From Pyrrhosoma nymphula (taxonomy: Eukaryota; Arthropoda; Insecta; Odonata; Coenagrionidae): a stretch of 64,000 bases of DNA. Made by a program: the position numbers and the translations under genes. The notes beneath the pieces are model-generated. The model was given only the letters and a program-made list of their open reading frames with translations. It was not told the DNA's origin and did not search any database. Of this stretch, positions 35,341-46,980 are shown in pieces. Within the stretch, counting starts at the first letter, position 1; every line of letters starts with the position of its first letter. The DNA lies in the NCBI GenBank assembly GCA_963573305.1, contig OY754331.1:12496868-12560867 (forward strand). The letters run 5' to 3'.

Positions 35341-36340
35341 AGAATTAAATAACAGGCTTATAAGAGAAACTAAGAAAGCAAGAGAGGCGTGGTGGAGAGA
35401 ACAGATCGACTCGTTGGAGAAATACAAAAAAGAGGGAAGAGCAGATCCATTATATAGGAAAGTAAAGGAACTGACGTGTGGTAATAAGGGAAGAGGAATT
35501 ATAACGATAACAGACAAGATGGGAAAGGTGATCGTAGAACCGAAATAGATCCAGAAGAGGTGGAAAGAGTATGTTGAAGAGCTGTATGGTAAAGAAATAA
35601 GGCCCAATAGGTTAGGTATAGAAAGGGAAGACGATATCGACAGTGATTGCATCGGACCAGGTATACTAGATAGCGAAATCGAAATAGCTCTACGAGACAT
35701 GAAAAGGAATAAGGCGGTGGGAATAGATGACATACCTGTAGAGTTTTTAAAGAGTATGGGGAAGAACGAAAGAGGAAAACTTTTTGCGCTTATTCGTAGG
35801 ATTTATGAGGATGGAGTGTAGCCGAAAAACTTCGCGAAGACTGTACTAATTCCTATAACAAAAAAGAGCAAGGAAAAAACGTGCGAAGACTATAGGACAA
35901 TAAGCTTTATATCCCACGCGGCCAAAGTATTTTTGAGAATTATAAACAGAAGGCTAGAGAAGAAGGAAAATGAATACCTGGGTGACGACCAGTACGGGTT
36001 TAGGAGAGGGACGGGAACGCGGGACGCTATAGCGGTGATGAAGACACTAGTAGAAGGAAACCTAGAGTATGGGCAGGATTTTTTTGCATGATTCATAGAT
36101 TTCGAGAAGGCATTTTATTGGGTGGAATGGATGAAATGAATGGGAGTGTTGAAGAAATTAGGGGTTGATTGGAGGGACAGGCGTCTGATTCGGAAATTGT
36201 AAATGAACTAGACGGCGCAGTTAGGGTAGCCGATAGAGAATCGGGATGGGTCACGACAGAACGGGGAGTGCGGCAGAGGTGCCCACTATCACCGTTGCTT
36301 TTTAACGTGTATTCAGAAGAAATGGTAGTTGAGGCATCTT
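35341..36340 (+). pseudogene. LINE ORF, reverse transcriptase N-terminal part
   Basis: Segments in order are KEYVEELYG, ALRDMKRNKAVGIDDIPVEF (motif 0/1), NFAKTVLIPI with TCEDYRTIS, LGDDQYGFRRGTGTRDAI, FIDFEKAF (motif A, Asp present) and GVRQRCPLSPLLFNVYSEE (motif B, with the usual QG changed to QR). In-frame stops occur near 35546, 35818, 36088 and 36136. The sequence then ends at about 36335, before the YxDD active-site motif. Confidence 0.8.
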
Positions 36341-36719
36341 CCACTTTAATGCATGACACTAGTAAAAATTTGATGTTGAATGCCAGAATCCCTTTGATTT
36401 ACTTTGAATATTTGCACCCTTACATCGGGAGCAATTCTATATTACTTTGGCGCAAAGCATTTGATGTCTTATTATTGTATTTAATCGAGAAATATGTTAC
36501 GTGGTTATTCTGCCTTTCAGTATAAATAGTAATCGTAAATTCCTCTGACCAAAGCTATTGGAGATGAATACAATTCGATATGTGACATCATATTTGAGAT
36601 ATTACGTAAGCACCTCATGGCGAAATGTATTCTCGTCAGAGCCATTTTATGCCGGACTGAGCTGAGAATGGCTAGAAAATATGAGTGAAGCAAGTACATG
36701 CAACTTTTATTAATGTGAA
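36341..36719. other. unassigned DNA between LINE and PLE
   Basis: AT-rich, no recognisable feature. The sharp loss of LINE similarity near 36335 marks the breakpoint. Confidence 0.45.
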
Positions 36720-36796
36720 CTCGTAGGCTTCCGCGGAGTCATTGAGACGGCAGTGAAGGCGTTCCAGGCTTTATTCCGCTTAATTCCATTTTCGTA

Positions 36797-36834
36797 GACG
36801 ACCGTTTCGATAGCATTGCAGCTACCATCTTCAG
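36797..36834 (-). ncRNA. hammerhead-ribozyme-like module (PLE), well preserved
   Basis: On the minus strand: CTGAAGA, extra T, stem GGTAGC/GCTATC (one G-U pair) around TGCAAT, GAAAC-GGTC-GTC. All core residues that define the motif are present. Confidence 0.65.
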
Positions 36835-37129
36835 GTCAGAAGTGAAAACACAATTTGCGTGTTCGTCTTATATAGGGGCAGTTTTTTTCCACCAATTCAG
36901 TGGGGCTCTCATTGGTAACAGCTTTCTTCTTCATGAAAATCCTCTTTCAGGCATTGGAGATGATGGAATGGCCATTTATCCTGTTGATGTTTACGTTGTT
37001 TTCACGATTTCAATGGCATCTATGATGATTCTGGAGAAATAGCGGTTCTCTTTTGGTGTGTTCGGCCAGAGCTGATTTGCGTATCTCTTGTGGAGTGGAC
37101 GTGGGCACCTGGAGTGGATCTAGCTACAA

Positions 37130-37265
37130 CATGAATTTTGAAGAGGCAAAGTCAGTCGCAAAAGAGAACCGCTACTTCCCCAGACTCATCAGAGAAGCCA
37201 TTGAAATCGTGAAAATAACGGAAAACGTCAACAGGATAGATGGTTACACCATCTCCAATGCCTGA
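37130..37265 (+). pseudogene. PLE GIY-YIG nuclease C-terminal remnant
   Basis: Reads NFEEAKSVAKENRYFPRLI then REAIEIVKITENVNRIDGYT and stops after NA at about 37263. It lines up with the remnants at 3966-4403 and 22012-22219. A mirrored, more damaged copy lies on the minus strand at about 36925-37050. Confidence 0.8.
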
Positions 37266-37379
37266 AAGAGGATTTTCATGAAGAAGAAAGCAGTTACCAA
37301 TAAGAGCGCACCTGACTTCATTGGTGGAAAAACGGCCCATCTATAAGACGAACACGCAAATTATATTTTCACTTCTGAC

Positions 37380-37417
37380 CTGTAGAAGATAGCTGCAATG
37401 CTGTCGAAACCTTCGTC
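37380..37417 (+). ncRNA. hammerhead-ribozyme-like module (PLE), one core change
   Basis: Partner of 36797-36834: CTGTAGA (the invariant A of CUGA is T), extra A, stem GATAGC/GCTGTC, GAAAC-CTTC-GTC. It is likely inactive because of the core substitution. Confidence 0.6.
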
Positions 37418-37467
37418 TACGAAAATAGAATTACGCGGAATAAAGCCCGAAACGCCTTCACTGCCGT

Positions 37468-38300
37468 ATCTTATGAATGTGGTTAAGAAATACTTCTTTT
37501 AACAAATAATTAAATAATAAAGTTTTTTTGTTAAATATCAGTAATTTTCCTCATTTTAGCACTAAACGAATGACACAGGAACGATTAGTCAAATTTGGAT
37601 GTATTCATTCATTGGACTAGTAAACCGAATACCTCACACCCGCGATTAAAAGCCTTGAACTAACATAATTTCTTCCATTTAACAATAATATGTGGTATAA
37701 TTAGGGTGTTAGTTATCAAAAAGTTCTTTTTGAAATTTAACTGCATGTGTTGAAAATTTAATTAAGTTTTAGCATAGACTCTAGCCTTGCTCTAGGATTT
37801 TAATGAAAAATGAAGACAGTCGTTTTAAGAGATACATATTCACATAATTACCAATAATTTTATTATAAGCATGAGATACAAGTTTTCTTCTTTGAATTAA
37901 GCAAATTTTCACAGTAGGTATTAATTTTTTTCAATTCCAAAGCAAAACTTAATGGGTTTTATCGTTTTAAACAACGGCATTAAGATAAACATGCATACAT
38001 TTTGCGTGCGTAAATTAGCAACAAAAATACATTTTTGTGAGCGAGAGACAAAGAGAAAAAATTCTTTTTTCAATAGAGAATACATATTTTTAAGCATCTT
38101 CAAAGCAATAGGCGTTCCGTTCTCATAATGGATTAAAGCAAAATTCCTTATCCATTTCTCGACGACAGTCGTTTCATCCTTTTCTTTTTCTCCGCCCCAT
38201 AAATTTAGTGAGCACGATTGCATTAAGACAACGATTCAGTCCCCTATTCCCCTAGATCTCGACTCCTTCCCTCTATTAAAAGAGTTTTTCGATTCAAGTT
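37468..38300. other. unassigned AT-rich DNA
   Basis: No recognisable feature. The minus-strand frame at 37921-38223 (100 residues) is unrecognised. Confidence 0.5.
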
Positions 38301-38369
38301 TTCAATTCCTGCATCTCTTTATCTTTCCATCTTTCCCCAACCGGCTCACCCCTTGGTTATTTTCTCGCT

Positions 38370-38630
38370 ATCATCCCCACCACTTCCCTTGTCTCTCTCT
38401 CTCTCCATCTCTTCCCTCGGCCGCAAACTCCTGCATAACTTTCTTTTTAACCAGCAAACCGTTTTCCTCCTCTCTACACCTCCCTCCCTCCTCTCCACTC
38501 TCCGCCTTCCCAAGAACTCGGGCCCCTGATCGATAATTAATCGACCTTTTCTCCGACCACCCCAACCCTCCCCTTCTCCTCCTCCCCCCCCCGCTTCAAC
38601 TTCTCCGGACAACCAAACCTCCTCCTTGTC
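38370..38630. repeat. C/T-rich low-complexity tract
   Basis: CCTCCCTCC, (TC)n at 38394-38407 and CCCTCCCC runs on the plus strand. Minus-strand G/E/R-rich frames are artefacts. Confidence 0.6.
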
Positions 38631-40690
38631 TTATACCACCGAGGCCCTCCGAATTTCCATCCCTTAGCTCCGCAAGGCTGCCACCTGCCACGGTTTTCGC
38701 GAGATAGTTCAGAGTATTGAGTGATTATCAGCTCACTTACTCGTCGTTCGTAAACAGGGCTAAATTCTCCCCCTACGTTTTACGCTCCCCCACGGAGCCG
38801 CCTCCTTCCAGTGACTTTCGTATTTCCCAAAAAAAAAGAAAAACAAGGTAACCGTGATCGATCTGAAGATGTTAGCTTTGTCCATTTCTTCGCCTTTGAT
38901 ATTTGGCAATTCTTACCGGCTTGCTCACATCCAGGCCTCGTTGGCACTATCGCTTTCTCACCCCCTCCCCTTATCCCCCACCTGCTCAATTTTGCCAGCC
39001 CACCGCAAAAATGTGCATGTGTTGAACAGTACTCTTATTTCATTTCCCTACCTTTATTTCTAAAAGAATGTTTTCCTATTCTAGAAGTTGATGCAGTTTT
39101 ATTACTGTAAAAACGAAAATAATTGGTTTATTAACTTTTTAACTGGTAAAGTTGCTAATTCTTCGTACTAAAATACTAATATCATATGCTCACTCCACCA
39201 CTTTTGAAGGAGATTTCATCATATTAAGAATTCATCCAGCTATAATAGTTATTTTCACAATGCATGGTCCATATACTCACTCTCTTTCAAAATTACTCAA
39301 CTGGAATATCCTCTCCACACACGTTTTCATCGTCTACGTATAAATTTTCTTCTGCCCCTCACTTCCATGTAAGGCTGGAAAACTCTTAATCTCTCCGCAT
39401 GCTATTTTTTCGTAAAAAAAGAAAATTTTCATAAATCATAATGAACCTCAATAATTTTGTCAAATATGTGTTAAAGTATCTTCGCAGAATCTAATATTTC
39501 ATTAACTCTTTGGGGGATAAATATGATGTCGATCTTTCACGATCTCCCGGCTCTTATTTATTTTTATACAATTTCTTTTCTTTCGTTTATATACATGGCA
39601 ATTTGGTGTCACTCAAAATAAAATATATGAAATATTATATATTTTAATATAAAAATATATGAAAATATTAAAATTATTAGGACACATGAGGATTATTTCA
39701 GACGCATTGACAAATAACATCTTTAACGTCTTCTTTGAACAATTGTATATAACATACTTGAATGCTTCCTGAATTATTAGACTTTCTACTCATCTTTGCG
39801 ATGAATGGTCCAATCTACTAACCTTTTAACTGTAAATTCTAACATTCATCAACCTTGCAGCTTGCACCTTTTACTAATCTCATAATTATATATTTAACCA
39901 TCTTCCTCTTACAGTGAAGTGAAAAAAAACTTTCATTGCAATCTTCTACTTTCACTTCTAGATATCTTCCATCTTTAACTGGTCCTATTATCCCATTTAT
40001 TTTCTTCATGTACTCTCCTCTCAATCAGATCTTGTTTCTTTTTCAACGCCTCACGCTACTCACGCGAGGGTATTTGTGGGAAGGGTATCGATGTACTTAT
40101 ATCTCAATATCACTTTGGGATATTAGTGTTGCAAGGAAAAAACCACGATAAATAGTCCATTGCATGGTATATTATATCAAGATATCCGTATGATGTCGCT
40201 TTATTTAATTTATAGCATGATATTACTCTAATTACAGTATCATAAGCATATATAAGGGAAGACCGAGGAAGTCAGGTCTGGTTCTGTAAATATTCATTCC
40301 TTGCGATTTAAAAACGCTTTTCGTCACAAAATATGTGTAACTACTGTTGGCTCAACATTTTTTGAGGACCAAAACTTTTTATTAAAATAGTTATGTTTTG
40401 AAAAAAAATTATTACATAACGCACGCAATGATCCAATTAACCCCATGATCTAAGAGGAACACGGGTCAGTCCCGGTGGTTTACTATGTTTTTGTTCGATG
40501 CTTAGAAAGAAGGAAGTTGGAAACAACAGCTTACGCTTGCTCTATTTATCCTATGAACCGGATTCCTTCAATATAACCAATAACTGAAGGTTGATTAACT
40601 TCATTAGTCTTTATTTTAATTGTCCAAAATTTGCTTGATATCGGTTTGCCTCGTACATTCCATCCTAGGTAATATTTCCCATTCATTCGT
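38631..40690. other. unassigned AT-rich DNA
   Basis: No gene or repeat recognised. Frames are short and overlapping. Confidence 0.5.
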
Positions 40691-40692
40691 CC

Positions 40693-40862
40693 CTATAGCC
40701 GGCCTCGGTGGCGGTGAAGAGTCCTCGCCTGATAATCCAAAGGTCGAGGGTTCGAGTCCCGCCTGGGTGGGTTTTCTTCCACTCAGGGTAATGGTGTTAA
40801 TGTGTGAGGATTACATAGGAGAGAGGGCTGCATAAGTGCATAGCCCTAATTTCGCACAAAAA
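40693..40862 (+). mobile_element. tRNA-derived SINE, best preserved copy
   Basis: The head GCCGGCCTCGGTGGCGGTGA, box B GGGTTCGAGTCCC (40748-40760) and body GCCTGGGTGGGTTTTCTTCC ... CAGGGTAATGGTGTTAATGTGTG are clear. The tail GGGCTGCATAAGTGCATAGCCC is a small inverted repeat. Promoter elements and body agree with 16858-17020, so both belong to one family. The acceptor and anticodon arms do not pair as in a true tRNA. Confidence 0.8.
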
Positions 40863-40964
40863 AGTCGACGTTATATATTACATAAATATTTTTATTTATG
40901 AGAGGATATTATGTCTCAGAATGTGTTCTATTGATATATCGATATCCATGCATTGGAACATATC

Positions 40965-41535
40965 GCAGGCCTGCCTCCGCGCTCAGGAGACACCTTTCCG
41001 CCCACTCCACCCTCCGTAGCTTTGCCCCCCTCCTCTTGCCAGCCGCGAGAAGTCAAGAAGGCGTTTGACGCCCGATCTCCTCACACTTAGTCAGTCAGTC
41101 GCGCACTTTAGCTCCTCTTCCATCCCAGTTGGGCGCTTCTTCAGCATCCCTCCCCCTTCCACATCCCCCTCCCTAACTCCTCCACCCCCTCTCCCCCACC
41201 CTCATCCCTTCACTTGCGTTGCTCAATTCCCCCGATTCAGCTAACCCAATAGTCTTGTAACCCATAAATATTCCCCCCTCGTTTCCAAGTCCCTTATACA
41301 TGGAGGCAGGCAGAGCTGGGAGGGTGGATCCAGCGACTAACTCCCAGCTTTCTCCTCCTTCATGCACCGCCCGACTTTGCCTTCTACCGCCTCCACCGCC
41401 AAGGGGTGGGAGGGGGTTTTCGAGGGGGTTGGGTGGGGACAACCCCCCTGTCCCCGCGGCAGGGGGTGCCTCTCCTCCCGCCGCCAACAAAGTTCTTCCC
41501 CCCCCCCCCTCTCTCGCCACAGACTCCGAACCCAC
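40965..41535. repeat. GC-rich block with C-rich and G-rich parts
   Basis: C/T-rich from 40965 to about 41260, mixed GC-rich with several CpGs from 41300 to 41500, and a (C)10 run near 41501. TCAGTCAGTC near 41089-41100 resembles an arthropod initiator, but there is no other promoter evidence. Frames of 70-120 residues on both strands are composition-driven. Confidence 0.5.
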
Positions 41536-41539
41536 CCCA

Positions 41540-42084
41540 AATGGCAGCTATCCCATATGACACAGCATTTCGTGGGATTTATTGGAAGTATATGAGCATA
41601 TTTAGTACATATTTAATCACTCAAACAACTACTCTCTAATTTCACTGAAAAATATTGGTCCTACACTTGATAGATGATATATTTGGAGACGAAAATTATC
41701 TTGGGATCCTCCGCGTAGCCATCCTTATAAACCTATAAATTATTTATTACCTTAAGAATTTATACTTGTCCTTGGAAATTTCGACATCGAGTTTTTAAAA
41801 TTTCTCCAACGTTCTATCTCTACTGAGGAACATTTCGTCGTCAATTGCATTATCAGAACTTTCCGACGAAGTGTCCAACAGTGGAGAAGAAACGCAGGTG
41901 ACAACTGTAATATACGATGTGGGAAATCCAAATAAATGCGATCATTACACTACGGTGTGCTAAGCATTTAAACATTTATACAATTAGTGGATTAACGCTA
42001 ACATTATAACCCTTGAAAAGTCACGAAGAAAAAATCCTTGTTTTTAATCACAGATAAATCTGAGTATGCTAATTTATTTTTGCT
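41540..42084. other. unassigned AT-rich DNA
   Basis: No recognisable feature. Confidence 0.5.
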
Positions 42085-42300
42085 TGCTTGCTTTTCCGGA
42101 GACGGTTGTGGTGATTCGTAGGCTCCCCGAATACCGATAAGCAATTCTTGGCTCGTCATCAGGTTTCCTAGCGACTAGAATAGAGAAATTGACAGACACA
42201 CCTATGCCCTGGGTGGAGAAACTTGAACCCAGGTGGGATTCAAACTCGTGACCCCGGAATTAGTAGACGAAGACTTGTCCTCGCAGCCACTCGGGCCGGA
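42085..42300 (-). mobile_element. tRNA-derived SINE with a PLE-like 3' tail
   Basis: On the minus strand the head CCGGCCCGAGTGGCTGCGAG leads to GAGTTTGAATCCC (box B, complement of 42236-42248), CACCTGGGTT and a CTCCACCCAGGGCAT body shared with the other SINEs. The 3' part then differs. CCTGATGACGAGCC (complement of 42150-42163) resembles the CTGATGACG of PLE hammerhead modules, and GGAGCCTACGA (complement of 42117-42127) resembles the PLE end GGAAGCCTACGAG. An (AAGC)n tail closes the copy at about 42085. Confidence 0.7.
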
Positions 42301-43850
42301 ATAACGTCTTCTTTGATGAACCACGAAATTCAAACCAATGTACGAACATTTTAGAATTCTCGAATAGCTTCCCTTCTGATTACATTTTTTAAATCATTCT
42401 TAGAGAAGTTCTACACAATCAGTAATACACTATATTTTTAATAGAAAGAAATTGCACCCATTAATACTGGTAGATATGAATTCATTGTAGAGGTAGAGAG
42501 AAAAGCTGGAGCGTAATGTAATGGCCACTGCAAAGTAGACATTTTGTTGACGGCGTTCATACTGTCTCTATCGTAACGAATGTAGCGTAGTAGTTTCATG
42601 AAAAGATTCATTAATTCAATTAATGGAAAAAGGGTGGCAGTAATTAACAGAAAACAGTAGTTACTGGAAAAGTGAGCTCATAGGCAGTTAAATACCTCTA
42701 TGCGGAAATCTTCCGCAAATTAATGGTAAGTGTAGTCAGTTCGGCCCACCCCACCTAGCTCCTCGTTCAAACTTTACTGCTTGTTCTTCCCAATAGAGTA
42801 TCGTATGCACTTTTTAAAAGTACATGAATCATATATTACTCTGGTGGAGGGCAGAAAACAAAAAAAAACAAAGTAGAAGCAAAACATGGATGATAGAACT
42901 TGTAAATCACTTTTTACTTCTGCAAATTTCCTTGGGTTACAGCAAAAAACGTCTTACAATATATCGTTTTATCCCTTTGTTAATTGTTTAAAAATTAAAG
43001 GGGACATTTTCATCCCGTCTGATTGTTTTTGGTGGATGATTAATAATATGTAAGGTGCTTTAGTATGTAGGTACTAGGAGCAGCCTAGTTGATATTGGTA
43101 CAGTCTAGAGCAATAGTAAATGTGGGAAGTTTTGCCTTAGCCACGACTAGAAGTTTTCGTGTATTGGCAGTGCATTTGAAAATAGACGCGGTATGGCTCT
43201 CGCATAAATTCCAAGCGCTGCGCAGTGGACGATTTTGGGAGATGGGCTACGGAACTTTCAAAATCCTGCGAAACGGGGTAGGAACTATGAAGTATTTTTC
43301 GAGAATTTATTCTTCGAGAATTGATATGACTCACCTGTACCTGCCGTCCCGTTTCAACTCGTCTCATAATGAGACCTCAATATTTGGTTTCTGGTAAAGT
43401 CAGAGCGATGGGTGACTTTAACCACTTTGCCTCTCGTGTGTGTGTGCCTCGTGCCTTTTTCTCAAAGTATTTTGGTTATCTTGCCTCCCCGTCTCTCGTT
43501 GCCACCCTCTCTATCTTCTTCTGTCCTTTCCCTTTACCCCTTCCACTTCTATCTCCCCTTATAAACGCGCATGTCTATGCCAGTAAGTTCTGCGGGAGGA
43601 ATTAGAAGAGTCGGAGGTGGGAGGGCAGAGAGTAGGAGAAGGGAAGGAGGAGTGAGCGAACTAACAAAAAGTTATAGTGTAAGTTGAATGGAAATTCGAT
43701 CTTTTGACCCGCTCCGAACTCTATTGACCCGCATCGATTCTTCTTTGTTGATTGAAGGAAGAGTGGGAATCAGGATTCGCCGCTGAGGGATTGCAGCTGT
43801 TTCAGTTATTCAAGTTTTTTTAGCAGAAAGAAGCACAGCCATTCCATTGG
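42301..43850. other. unassigned DNA
   Basis: Mixed sequence. A 102-residue frame at 43089-43397 overlaps a minus-strand frame and is unrecognised. A pyrimidine-rich patch lies at 43480-43560. Confidence 0.5.
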
Positions 43851-44245
43851 TTCCGGGTGTGACTTAAGAGCGTTTAATCTTAAATTTTCATATCAAATAA
43901 TTCAACTAAAATTTACTGGAGTACACCTTCAGCTAACCATAATAGAAGGTACTTTACAGCTTAGTACGCAATGTATAAAATTAACTAGCAATGTTGTCAT
44001 TAGAATAAAACTGTGGTCCAGGGTGTGACTCACACAAATGAAACTCAATGAAAGAGATCATTTTATCCTGTAAACTCTGTCATTAGCTTAAACATGAAAT
44101 GTTGACATTAATATCAGTAAGATTAGAGTAATTTTTCTTTAGTTTAAACCGATGGAGAGGTATCCAAAAGCCTTATTTTTCTAGTTATTAAATTTTGAAT
44201 AAGTTCCGGGTGTCAAATGGTAAAGTTCGGGGTGTGACCTAAAAA
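43851..44245 (+). repeat. scattered CCGGGTGTGAC-type motif
   Basis: CCGGGTGTGAC (about 43853), CCAGGGTGTGAC (about 44019), CCGGGTGTCA (about 44206) and TCGGGGTGTGAC (about 44228) occur within 400 bases, at uneven spacing. The intervening AT-rich DNA does not look duplicated. Confidence 0.4.
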
Positions 44246-44925
44246 CTCTTTCTGCTCTCCATTATGAGTAAAATTCATTTTTTTACTTTCAAATTTTTTG
44301 TAATGGCTCAGTGTCTTTGATTAATTAAGCTCTGTTAAATCTGGTTAAGTTGAAATTTTAAATTGTAAAGCAAAAAACATTTTAAATATATTTTTCCACA
44401 TTTGGGTTCACTTTAAATGAAATGACTGAGCAGCGAAAACATTGTGTGGCTTTCTGCTACTTGATGTTACGAAGCATTATTATGAGTGAAGATCAGTGTA
44501 CTAATTTTTATTTACTTCCCTTAGTGGAAAAATCGGTGTATTCTTGTATTGGTATAATATGTAGTAACATGGGAAAACAAAAAACTATTGAGTAAATCGA
44601 TGTGTAAAGTGTCTGAGTATATTTTCATATTTTATGAGTATGTATCTAAAAACACATGATGTCTATTGAAAATTTTTATAATATCACTGAAACTGCGATG
44701 ATCTTACATCTTTTAGCTCTTCAATATAGGACCACTTCTATCTTCAACTGGCTGATTCACTACAAACATAAAGCCAATTTTTATTTTAAAATTCAGATTA
44801 TATTTCAGTATCTAAAATATTTTTTTTAACGTTTATTGTACCTTATACAAACACAGTGATGTACATTTTTCGCAATATATCTACGGTGACTGCTTATTTT
44901 TTCATCATTCACTTTCCTTTTGCTA
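44246..44925. other. unassigned AT-rich DNA
   Basis: No recognisable feature. Confidence 0.5.
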
Positions 44926-44927
44926 TT

Positions 44928-45005
44928 AGCTCAGACTTCGGTCGCGGTAAGCACCGGCCTACCATCGAAAATATAACAGGTTTGAATACCACCTTGAATG
45001 CGAAT
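44928..45005 (+). mobile_element. degenerate tRNA-derived SINE head
   Basis: TTAGCTCAGACTTCGGTCGC and GGTAAGCACCGGCCTACCAT precede CAGGTTTGAATACCACCTTG. This is the SINE head order with an eroded box B (GGTTTGAATAC). No body is recognisable. Confidence 0.4.
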
Positions 45006-46380
45006 CTTAACCTTTTTTTCAATTTTTATCCCAATCAGTGGACTGCCGTCAGATTTTTTTGTTGCCTGTATTCTGATTTGTAGTATGTTGTTAATGTTTT
45101 CATTGCTCTCGTCTCAATTTAGTTATATTATTAGGACGCAATTATTTCTCTGTCACTAATCTACCTTGACCACTGAAGAACACAATAAAAAGATTTTTCG
45201 GAGATTGATTTCATAAGCTAATTCATGAAACGCTTTGAATTGATGGATTTTAATTGATTTGTTGGGATTGTTGCTGAAATGCTGGCATATTTAACTATTT
45301 AAATCTTATGTCTTACCCACTAAAGAACTTTTAGGATTATTTAGACAAATCCGTTGCAACATTGACGTTTAAGAGCAGCTGAGTAAAAGCTCGAATAAGT
45401 TTCGCTGGAGTTCGATATTTATTCAGTTAACTTTCCTTCATCAAGTCATTTTTTGGACCGGAAATCAAATGTTGCACTGAAGAGGAGATTGATTATCGAA
45501 ATTAATGAAATATTTTACCAATTCAATAAATATTGACCAAATATTAAATTACTTAACAAGACGGATAGACGTTTATAGTCAGACAAGCTTGAAGAGAGAA
45601 GATAACGTTGAACCAATACCTTCTATCTCCAAAATGTTCTTTGTTCAGGAGACCGGAAAAAGTAATTACTAAATCTACTAAAGTATTAATGGCAGGCAAC
45701 GCCACCGTTCACCTTTTTACCACTAATATTTCAACTAGAAATATGAGATTTTTCCAGTAGATTCTTTTATTTTTTCTGATTAACCAGTACCAAACATCAT
45801 TTATGAGAAGAAATGGAGATAGAAGGTTTTGGTTCTTAACCATCGATATCCCATTTTCACGCTCTTGAGATCTCAAAGGCAATGCATAGAGATTGTTAGA
45901 TACACCGGTATTTTTATCTACTTTTATATGCCTTGCAACTGAGGAATTCTTCAAAAATGTTTAGCACTATTTGTTGCATCATGTGAAGCTCGAGAGCAGC
46001 TTCTCATGTGGGAAAACGATTGAGTTCTCTAGGGGGTAGAACATTTTAGCTGGTTGTTTTTCCAACAAGAAAACAATTATTTCCCCTTTATGAGAAGTTG
46101 ATTTACAAAATGAAAGAAAATATTTTTCTTTTTAATAGACTACTATTTACTATTAGCTTGCTCAACAGAAAGTATAATATTTTATGGTGTTCGAAGGACA
46201 TTAGGAGCATAAATACCCCTTGCTTCGCTCTGAATCAGGAAAATCATGGTGCGTGGAGTCAATATTTATGAATAGAAGTTCAAATGTATGAAAAGAAGTT
46301 TAAAATACCTATTTTCTTTTAGGTTTTAGAGCCAATAATGTTGCTTGAGATCAGCATATAGGACGCACGGCGAAGCTCCT
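45006..46380. other. unassigned AT-rich DNA
   Basis: No recognisable gene or repeat. Confidence 0.5.
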
Positions 46381-46429
46381 CCATGGTCTGAGTTGATGTG
46401 CCAACAAGGAGTCTTGTTTTCTCAACCAT

Positions 46430-46980
46430 CGCCCGTGATTCCCTTCCCCCTCCCTCGATGCATACGTCTGTCTGTCTGCCACCTCACTCGTACCATCCCA
46501 TTCACCTCTCTTCTCCCTGTCCGTGTGCGCGATATTACACTCCGCTCGTCTTACCGCCTCGCTTTCCCGTTCCGCCGCGAGCTGCCTTTCTCTTCCTCCT
46601 TCGCCAAACTTCGGCTACCATCGGCCGCTCGGGAATTTTATGGGTTGGGAAGGGCGAGGGGGGGGGCGGAGGGGAGGGGAAGGGGCGCTAACCAATGGGG
46701 TTGCCTCCAGCGAGTCCACAGTCTCGCGCCTGGCCTTTCAGCGGCAACTGAAAGCGGTCGTGCAGCGTGCGCGCGGTGATCCGCGCCCCCCGTGTTGTGA
46801 GTGTTCCCACGGCGTTTTATCCCCTACGTTCGTTAAACTCCCCCCTTTAAGACGGAGAGGGTCCACACGACGACGACGCTGATTCGTTTCATCTCTTGTC
46901 AGCGTGCTCTGAAAGACGTCTGTCGAAGAACGAGGGATCCCTTTAAAGCTTGTAGTGAAGTTCAAGAACCACAAGTGAGG
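46430..46980 (+). promoter_or_regulatory. CpG-rich segment, possible promoter and 5' exon
   Basis: A pyrimidine-rich start (46440-46620) passes into a CpG-rich part (46500-46880) with many CGCG and GCGC words, in otherwise AT-rich DNA. A possible donor AA|GTGAGG lies at about 46974. Overlapping frames of 97-144 residues show no family. The region could be a promoter with a non-coding first exon of a gene continuing right. This is an inference from composition only. Confidence 0.3.

Larger units (their letters stand above)
33350..36340 (+). mobile_element. RTE-like non-LTR retrotransposon, interrupted and 3'-truncated
   Basis: The element reads 5' leader (about 33350-33640), endonuclease N-half (33780-34131), foreign insert (about 34132-34640), endonuclease C-half (34641-35050), linker, and the reverse transcriptase up to motif B (about 35540-36335). 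The RT catalytic [FY]xDD motif, the thumb and the 3' UTR are absent. Sequence similarity by eye is to RTE-clade elements (the source of many proteins misnamed craniofacial development protein 2). Losing the 3' part is unusual, since LINE insertion normally truncates the 5' end. A later deletion or recombination is the likely cause. Confidence 0.8.
36720..37467. mobile_element. Penelope-like element, longest palindromic copy
   Basis: Arms 36747-37052 and 37153-37467 are reverse complements over about 300 bases, each holding a hammerhead-like module and part of the nuclease C-terminus. The sequence CTCGTAGGCTTCCGCGG at 36720-36736 is the exact complement of 22460-22476, so the 3' end of the family reaches at least there. 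The ~100-base centre separates the arms. The near identity of the arms suggests a fairly young event or gene conversion. Confidence 0.85.

Noticed and set aside
40693..40770. functional tRNA gene
   Set aside because: Box B is good, but the acceptor and anticodon arms do not pair and a SINE body follows. The same holds for the other tRNA-like heads in the window.
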